Shown: positions 54,401-63,400 of the stretch, piece after piece
Position numbering within the stretch: position 1 is the first letter of the stretch
How the letters are laid out: each line of letters starts with the position of its first letter
NCBI RefSeq assembly: GCF_040807025.1
Contig: NC_090981.1
Location: forward strand, 42,201,817-42,265,816
Source of the DNA: Struthio camelus
Taxonomy: Eukaryota > Chordata > Aves > Struthioniformes > Struthionidae
Direction: 5' to 3'
DNA: 64,000 nt
Notes under the pieces: model-generated
The model's input: the letters and a program-made list of their open reading frames with translations, nothing else
What the model was told of the DNA's origin: nothing
Database searches by the model: none
Translations under genes and position numbers: made by a program

Positions 54401-57400
54401 CAGGCTCTCCTCTTTTCAGTACCCATTTCATCACTCAGAATAAGCATACTGTGAAGAAGCAAGGATAAGGAAAGACCAGAGAGAGTAATATACTGTCAGA
54501 ACACAACAATTACTAACAAATTAACCTAGAATTTTTCCTCGTTAAACTGCCTCCATACCTTCCACCTTCAGTGACAGGAAACTGAGATATCAGCAAGCTA
54601 AATTAAATTATTAATTAAAAAAGAGATTATGCATCCACATTCCCGAAGGACCCTGACTCACAATCTTAACTGCAACATTGAGTAAATCTATCTACTAAGC
54701 TTGACAATCTGCGCTACAAATTTCAGAAATTTACACTTCACTGAAACAAGCTTTACAAGTTGCTATGGTTCTGAGAGAACAAGCCTAGAGAGCTTTCAGC
54801 ACTCTGAAATTAGCTACCTTTGCAGCACATTTTATTACACGTTGTGATACTCAGTTAATGTAACCAATAAAAGTCTGAATTAATTAATATTCTTTAGATG
54901 CTTTATGCCATTCTGTGGAAGAAAACTGGCTGTAAAACCACTTCAACTAGCTATAGTGGTTTATTGTTGATTTGCAGCACCAGATTACACAGAAACAAAG
55001 CAGAGCAGAGGATGTGATTCTAGATTTACAAGGGATGTCTATCACACTCCATAGCATAAACACGTAGGTCTTTCTCTTTCCTTCATGATAACCTGAACAG
55101 GAAGAAATTACATGTTGTTGTCATGTCCCTCCCTAGATTTTTTGCTTTCATCTTGTTGAATTCAAATGACCCGTTGCAGATCACCATTGCAGGACAAGAC
55201 ATATGTTGAGAACAGCACAGGACAAGAGATAAAAAAAGAAAGAAGGATCACCGCTTGTATCCATACATACTAGTATCTTGAGTGGAGGACATAAACATAA
55301 GACCTTGTCTCAGCTTCTTCAGTAAGCCTCTCATAGGCAGAGCTAAACAACACAGACATTCCCACTCCTAAACATACATGTAAAAGAATCCCCATAAAGT
55401 AATCTGGCTAGTCTGCAGGGAAGACATGCCTAAAATTTCTTTTTGTAATACTTGCAAAGCATTTATACACTACAGGGACAGGAGCTACAAAAGCAGAAAA
55501 CACAGCATACTATCATACGGAAAAGTAAACAAAAAACGATAGGGTAGGAAACGGGTTAAAATCAGCAGGCTTATGCCAGGGTGCTATAACAGCATTTCAG
55601 AAGAGTGTTTTGGCACTTTCTTTAGAGAAGATGTGAGACAAAGAAGATATATAGAGGGAACAGGAGTTTTTAAAATTCCATACTAATTCTAGCCATGGCA
55701 GTCACTAATTAAAAACAAAACAAAACAAAAAAAAAAGTAAAAAAACCCTTAACTTTACTAGGATTACCTATCCCAGAAAGCTAAGCCATCCTCATAATAA
55801 GAATATATCAAAACAGAAAAATATTACTGGACTTCTGAAACAAAAATCAATGAAAAGATATTAAACATGTAAATTACTGATGGCAGTTTGTTCTCTGCTA
55901 AGATTTACATCTCCAAGTATTTTGACTATTCTATAGAATAGCCTAAGACATACATAACTTTTCAAGTACTAATTAACCCGCACACATACTTGCTCATTCG
56001 TTGTCCTCTGCAAGTCAGATCGTGTTATGGCTTTTATTTCTTCTGCCTGAACTGTAGAAAGCTGAGGCTCAAATGTATTTGTTAGCTGTGTACAGTCATC
56101 ATCTAGCCGGGGAATACTGGGTTCTAAATTTAACTGCTCTTCCTCAGTGCTAAGCTGCCTCTCATTTGGCACTTCAGGAGCGACAACCTGTACTACAGAT
56201 CCTGACAAGGAGTTCAGAGCTGCCACAAGCTCAACTGGCAGGGCATCGCTTTTCTCATCTGCTGATGTATCAATGGATAAGGCATGACCCTGACACTCTA
56301 ACACGTCACGCAACGGGTTTATCATTTTAGGACTCTCTGAATCACTGAGAGGCTTCAACAAATCACTGATTTCAAATTCACTCGTCAGTATTCTCTGTTC
56401 AGAGAACGCTTCCATGAAAATCGTCCCTAAGGATGTCAATGAGAGATCTGTATCATTTTTAAGGGAATGTTCTTTTACTGTGTTATCTGTGTCAATAACC
56501 GTCAGGCTCGTTCTCTGGCAATCTTCTAAAACATGTGGAAATATATCTTGCGGTGTCTGTTCTTTTGGAATCATTATTAGCTCCTCCAGAAATGCATCTA
56601 GACACAGGCTTGTTTCTGGAGAGAGATCTTCATCACTTAATTTCTGTGAAATCTAAACATAAAAAACGTTTACAAAAAAGGAATGGAACAACTTTTTCTA
56701 AAAAGTACATAATCAGCATTCACTTTACAAATCATCACTAAACATATATTTTATTCACAATTTTTGAACTTCAGCTGTTGACTTCCCTTGTAGTGAAAAA
56801 AAAGCAAGAACAAGACAGACAAAATGTGTTATAAAGTCAAAGATATTATGCTATTGCCAATGACCTGAAGTGTTAACAGCATTAAAAATTTCTGTTGTCC
56901 AGAAACAATGGAAGTGGACATACTCACAACACAATACAAAAAGCAGTTAGTAAAAAACATTATCGCTTTCAGTTTCGATTATGTGTTAGTGTAGATTCCA
57001 AGGTACGAAGCGCTCGTGCCTCATAAACTTCAAAATCTTTGTAGTACCTTTGGAGGCTGTATGTCCAAGTTTCCACTGAGAACAGAAGCATAAAACCATA
57101 ACTGTTCTTGGAAAAGTAATATTTCTGCTGTTTTTCTAATCACCTTGATCTGCTTTACAACAGATGCACGTACTTTTATACCATTAATATCTTTTCTTCT
57201 TTTTTTGTTATCCTTGTTTCAAATGCTTCTGCAGGAGAAAATCAGATGCCTCAGCAAGCCTAAAAATCTTTTTTATATCATGAGTGTGTGTATATAACAG
57301 TGGTATTGCCTAAGAGAATCTTAAAAGAATTTCTTCCAACACATTTTTAGACTCTTGCTGCCAGCAAGTGGCAATATTGTGCAGTGCAAGAATTCTTTAA

Positions 57401-60400
57401 CACAGCCAGTAACAGATTTTGATAAAGCTCACATACAACAAAACAAATAGGGCAGAAACCTGATGCTGTTGACTCACATGCAGTTTGTAAGCTGTTATAA
57501 ATCCCTGATTCTTTGTTGAAAAAATATTCCCTAGTCAGCTGTTTCCCATCTTGCACTTCTGCAGCTAATTGTTCCTCTTCCAGTACTGAGTACTTTTTAC
57601 TTCGCTATATTGAATTAGTTTATTTTTAGATCATTTTTCCAATTTATACAGACTGTAAAGGACTGGGAAAAAACACCACTGGCATAAGCTTTTTGTATTT
57701 GAAAAACCGTGGTTTAAGAGACACATATACATATATTAAAAATTATAAACTTACTACAAAAAAAAGGCTTGGTGCACCTAGTGAAAAGCAGGTGAAACTA
57801 CCATTTACATTAACGGAGAAGGATCAGACAGGCTCAAATGGCTAATTCTGCAAGAGTCTAAGCACCCAAATGACAACTGAAATCCAACACTTAATGTGAC
57901 TGGTGTTCATAAAAACACCACCTAGCTCTAGCACTCCAGTTTCCCCCAGTAAAATCCCGTGGGACTAGATCTACAAGTTAAATTCTGCAGAACACAATAA
58001 AGTCCAAACTTTCCTTCTCCAAAATCCCTACTCAGCTGTCACTGATGAAGGCACTCAGAGCCCAAAGGCTAAGGTAACTGTCTGTTGAATAGGAAGAGGA
58101 GGGCTGCTGAAGGAAGAGGAGGGCTGCTGAAGGAAGAGGAGGGCTGCTGAAGGAAGAGGAGGGCTGCTGAAGGAAGAGGAGGGCTGCTGAAGGAAGAGGA
58201 GGGCTGCTGAAGGAAGAGGAGGGCTGCTGAAGGAAGAGGAGGGCTGCTGAAGGAAGAGGAGGGCTGCTGAAGGAAGAGGAGGGCTGCTGAAGGAAGAGGA
58301 GGGCTGCTGAAGGAAGAGGAGGGCTGCTGAAGGAAGAGGAGGGCTGCTGAAGGAAGAGGAGGGCTGCTGAAGGAAGAGGAGGGCTGCTGAAGGAAGAGGA
58401 GGGCTGCTGAAGGAAGAGGAGGGCTGCTGAAGGAAGAGGAGGGCTGCTGAAGGAAGAGGAGGGCTGCTGAAGGAAGAGGAGGGCTGCTGAAGGAAGAGGA
58501 GGGCTGCTGAAGGAAGAGGAGGGCTGCTGAAGGAAGAGGAGGGCTGCTGAAGGAAGAGGAGGGCTGCTGAAGGAAGAGGAGGGCTGCTGAAGGAAGAGGA
58601 GGGCTGCTGAAGGAAGAGGAGGGCTGCTGAAGGAAGAGGAGGGCTGCTGAAGGAAGAGGAGGGCTGCTGAAGGAAGAGGAGGGCTGCTGAAGGAAGAGGA
58701 GGGCTGCTGAAGGAAGAGGAGGGCTGCTGAAGGAAGAGGAGGGCTGCTGAAGGAAGAGGAGGGCTGCTGAAGGAAGAGGAGGGCTGCTGAAGGAAGAGGA
58801 GGGCTGCTGAAGGAAGAGGAGGGCTGCTGAAGGAAGAGGAGGGCTGCTGAAGGAAGAGGAGGGCTGCTGAAGGAAGAGGAGGGCTGCTGAAGGAAGAGGA
58901 GGGCTGCTGAAGGAAGAGGAGGGCTGCTGAAGGAAGAGGAGGGCTGCTGAAGGAAGAGGAGGGCTGCTGAAGGAAGAGGAGGGCTGCTGAAGGAAGAGGA
59001 GGGCTGCTGAAGGAAGAGGAGGGCTGCTGAAGGAAGAGGAGGGCTGCTGAAGGAAGAGGAGGGCTGCTGAAGGAAGAGGAGGGCTGCTGAAGGAAGAGGA
59101 GGGCTGCTGAAGGAAGAGGAGGGCTGCTGAAGGAAGAGGAGGGCTGCTGAAGGAAGAGGAGGGCTGCTGAAGGAAGAGGAGGGCTGCTGAAGGAAGAGGA
59201 GGGCTGAGCAGCTGCAAACTGAAACATCAGCAGGATTCTGAAAGTTTCTCACTTATGAGCCCCCATCTGTTACATGTAGTCTGAATATACATAATGGATC
59301 AAGCCTCCTCAGAAGAGGAGCAGGATTCCTCCTCAGTCAATTGCTCATCAGTAAAATACCTGCATTATGGGAAACGCTCGTTCCGGTCCATCCTCCACCA
59401 GCAGGGCTACGCTTCAGACAACTCATTTTAAGAGGGTGTTCCTAACTAAGAACACCAGAGAGAAAAGGTACCTCTTTCACATTAGGCATCTCATTCTCTT
59501 CAGGGTTTGAATGCCGTCCGTCTCCTGTTAACTATTTTAGGCAGCCCTCTGGTCAGCAACATAACATCTGTGAATCTCATATGTGAGCACGCTCTTTTGA
59601 AAGCTTTCGTTCAAATCCCACTACCCTCACGTTTCAATTACTCCCAGTACAAACCCCAACCAAGGTGCTCCTTAACCCAGGCACAAGTCCTGCTGGCCCT
59701 CTAGCATCAGCCCAGCAAACTCTCATCTTCCCATGTCTGCCAGGAAGCATACACTGGGTATCAGCTGAGCACGGCTACAATCAACTCCAGCCTCAGCTGA
59801 TACAGAACCTCTCACAGGAGAAAAAGTCAAGCACAGATCTCATCTAAAAGACCCTTAACTGACTGCAGATATAAAAGCCATCGGTTAATAAGCTCACTAG
59901 GCCAAAGGCCTAGGCCTCAAAGTGCTAGGATTTCTATACATGTATGATGTCAATAAAATCCTGTATTTTCAGGAGCAGAGTTACAAAACTGACTCACTGA
60001 TGACTGTCAAGGGGTCAGCCCTGCGCGCCCTTCAAGTTAGTACACGGAAGCCTGCGATGGCTATTGCAGCACTTGCATCTTGACAGCACCAAGATCAGCC
60101 TATATGCAAAAACCATAATTCATCATAGCAATTCCAGCTTTCTTACTCCAGGTTCCTAAAATATCCTCTCTGAGGATCTTCTCAAGGCACTTGATTTGCC
60201 TCTTCTCCAGGGGTTATTAATCATAACTAATCTCTCTTTTCAAGACATTTAGATTTTTTCCACTTAACCAATTCTGCACAATGGGAATGCTTTATTTTGT
60301 AAACTCGGCATTGTAGTTATATATTTAAAAAAAGGGAATAGATTGGGGGATTTAGAAGTGTGTGTGTGTGTGTGTGTTTATTTTAAAATAAGGGATAATG

Positions 60401-63400
60401 GATAATGTAATACTATCTCCTACAAGATAACATAAAATTTGCTACACTGCTCTCAATATTTTCTTCGGTGAATTTTAGCAGGTTCTGTTTTTTCCCCTCA
60501 ACATTAACCTTATTACCTTACTGAGGCTCCTTGAAAAGAGAAAAATAAAATTGGTTTATATGGAATTCTAACTTCTTTTATAGGTACAAACCTATGGCAG
60601 TAAGCAAAACATTCATAATGCTAGAGATTGTCCCTTACGTAGACTATTTCAGCAGATAATTACTCTGCATATGATGAGAAAGCTGTTTCACACTGGAACG
60701 TCAGAGCAAAACTGGCTCTGGAACTGATACCCTTATGTAAGCTAATGGGAGCTTTCCTAAGAAGCTGCATACGGCAGCGACAATTGCACGTCCTCAGTAA
60801 GACTGTCTCCTTTCCCTAGGACCCATGCAGCTGATCTCACCAACACTCTATAAATTCTCACAACTGTATATGACATCGCAATGGGAAACGGTGGCGGCGG
60901 TCCCTTTTTGCTGCAGAAACAGCAACAGAGCAAATTCCAATGAGAGCTTCTTTTTCCAGCAACAATGGACCTGAAATTAGTGAGCTGGGCAGGGATGAAC
61001 TGAGACCAAAATCAAAGAGCATAAAGATGGCACTGTGGCCCAGAGCATCAGTGGAATGAGTTAACAACGCAGAGGTAGCAGAGTAGCCATAAGTAGCATC
61101 GTTGCTGCTAACAACAGCATACAGACAGATGATACTGAGGCAAAGGCCAAGAACCCCTTCATGAAACGCTGCCAGCACTTCCTGGAGACAGGTCTGTTCA
61201 AATACCCCTCTGGTGCTTGGACTTCGCTAACTTCAAACCATGAGTGTTGGGAGGAAACAGGGGAGAGGGGAAGCGGAGCATCAGAGAAACATTTGGTCAC
61301 TGGATGTTTATGTTAGTGGCTGCAGAACCTTCAACTCCTGCTCAAGATATTTCTGGGCTGGATGTTTTACTTATTGATATATCGTTCATTTTTTGGTACT
61401 ACCTTTTCTGAAAGCTGTGGGGGATTCCCTCTCTCCTCCAAGATTTTCTTTGTTTTATGTACAAAGGCAATGTGTGCAAGCAGATAATTACTAAAATAAT
61501 CAGTATTCTTTGTGAGTTATATTCATAACATTCAGGTTGTATTAAGCTGATGTAAGTTAGCCTTGCTATAGTCACGTCCTTCCATTTGCCTTTAACTATG
61601 CATTTCCACATCCTCTCTTGCACTGTACTGGCAGTTACCTAATTTTCTGGTAAGCTGGCTCGAAAAGATAACCTGGCGGAAAACTAACCAAGCTAAAAAA
61701 AGTGAACAGTGTCTCACAATCAGTTGCCCGAAACCTTCTTCACATTGGGGGTCAAACAAACCCAAAGGAAGCAGCAGAAATACACGGCAAGGAAAAATCG
61801 GCAGTACCATGCAATAGCCAATTAGATAGGCTTACACTGCAGTGAAATCATCCTGGATTCAAAACCACTGAGAAGGAAGCTGACGTAGCGGGGGAAAGGT
61901 AGCTCTGAAGCGATTCCATTGCTTTTACACGATCAGCAACATAACCTACCACTTGTGAGCAGTTTTAGGATTAGTAAAGACTAGTACTACCTATTTTTGG
62001 CCGCAAGTGAGTCATCCTTCACAAACAGAAGGCAGTTACAGATACTCTGTTCCTCCTCAGAGACCATCCTAATGTCTCTCTCATAATTTTCATTGGTGGG
62101 AAACACGCTGCCATCTGCAGCTTCTTAGGAAAGCTCCCACTAGCTTAAGGCATAGCCCTTATGGATTCTGTATCATGACAGTATCTTTCACACTTTTTAT
62201 TATTGTACCTTTCCTACGCTTGTGTCCTATAAGCTCAATAACTGTGGTTCCTACCCAAAGAGCAGCAAGTTGAATAAGGCTCAGACGAAACAAGTTAAAA
62301 ACAAATGTGCTCAGTGTAGGTTTCAACAGCTATGTCTGCTTTTTAAATGTCAGAATCTATTATTTTTCAGTAAAATATTCTCCAGTGCTAATTCAATCAA
62401 ATGATACTTTACATGCATTCAGTTGTAAAAATACACTAACCTTTTCCTCTGAATCTTTCAGAAATCCAACCACTCTGTTATCTAAATCTAGGACAGTAAA
62501 CAAATATTTCAGTTGTACTACCACTGAATTTCACTTTTGAAAAGTTCTCACCTTCTCTAACAAAATGGTCCCTTCTTCCTGATTAATGCTAAAGTTTCAG
62601 ATATTCTTAACAATGACTGCATTCATGTTCTCTGACAGGAACTGACAACACATTTTCTATGTAGGCTCTATTAATCACCAAATTATATTCCAGAGTTACT
62701 TTGTCACATTTCTTCTTAGCTGTGGTTTAGAAGCCTGTGTTTCCAAAGACTATCATGCCAATGGAACTACCTCCCATTTCAGAGGGTGAGGCCTGTTCCC
62801 TGCTCTCTGTAATTACAGTGCAATTAGACAATTCAGCTGAGCCAATCCAATAATTTACAGAATAGGCTCAAATGGGCTGGTCCCATCCCCTGTTTTGATA
62901 TTCATCTGACTCCCTGGGAAACCAATTTGATGCAGCAAGCTGGCAGAAAACTAACCAGAAAAAAAGTAAATTATCTACTGGGACAGCAGAAATTTGTTCA
63001 AATGGGGAGCAAGCAAAACAGATGAGGCAGCACTGCACTGCTGGGAGCAGAGATGAATGAAAGCACAACTGAAGTAGCAGCAGGTCATTATATCACAGCC
63101 AGATTTGGGAAAGGACTGGTAAAAGTTTTTCTCCTCCTTTCTTAGGAATGTCTTTGACTCTTGGGAACATCAGTAAGAAGCACGTGGGGACCCTCAACAA
63201 CTGTTACTCACATCCATGTTTACCATACACATCTGTAAGGCACTTGGGCACCACATGGCCTGTAACTTTTACCAGAAAATTCCACAGCAATGAAATAATT
63301 TTTAAGTTGACACCACTACCACGGGAAAGCAGTTATTTCAGACAATTCTAACAGAATACTTGCAAAAAACATAACTTGTACTCCAAGGCAACTATGAAAA

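Larger units (their letters stand above)
56653..62440 (-). other. ANKRD31: ANKRD31 intron with minisatellite and inverted repeat
   Basis: Largest intron in the window. Contains a possible cassette exon (57437-57592), the 20-bp minisatellite (58091-59206), a TG microsatellite (about 60358-60377) and a 42-bp inverted repeat (60738-60779 / 62106-62147). A C-rich block at 59470-59850 has open frames but no domain. Confidence 0.7.

Noticed and set aside
54160..54443. Arg/Glu-repeat and Ser/Leu-repeat frames
   Set aside because: Products of the GA-rich array, open on both strands.
58032..59252. Three minus-strand frames of about 380-406 codons
   Set aside because: They are the translation of a perfect 20-bp minisatellite; all frames give the same repeat, and the array is intronic.
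60858..61810. Minus-strand frames of 72-106 codons with hydrophobic stretches
   Set aside because: Inside an intron, not in phase with neighbouring exons, no recognised family; probably old repeat DNA.
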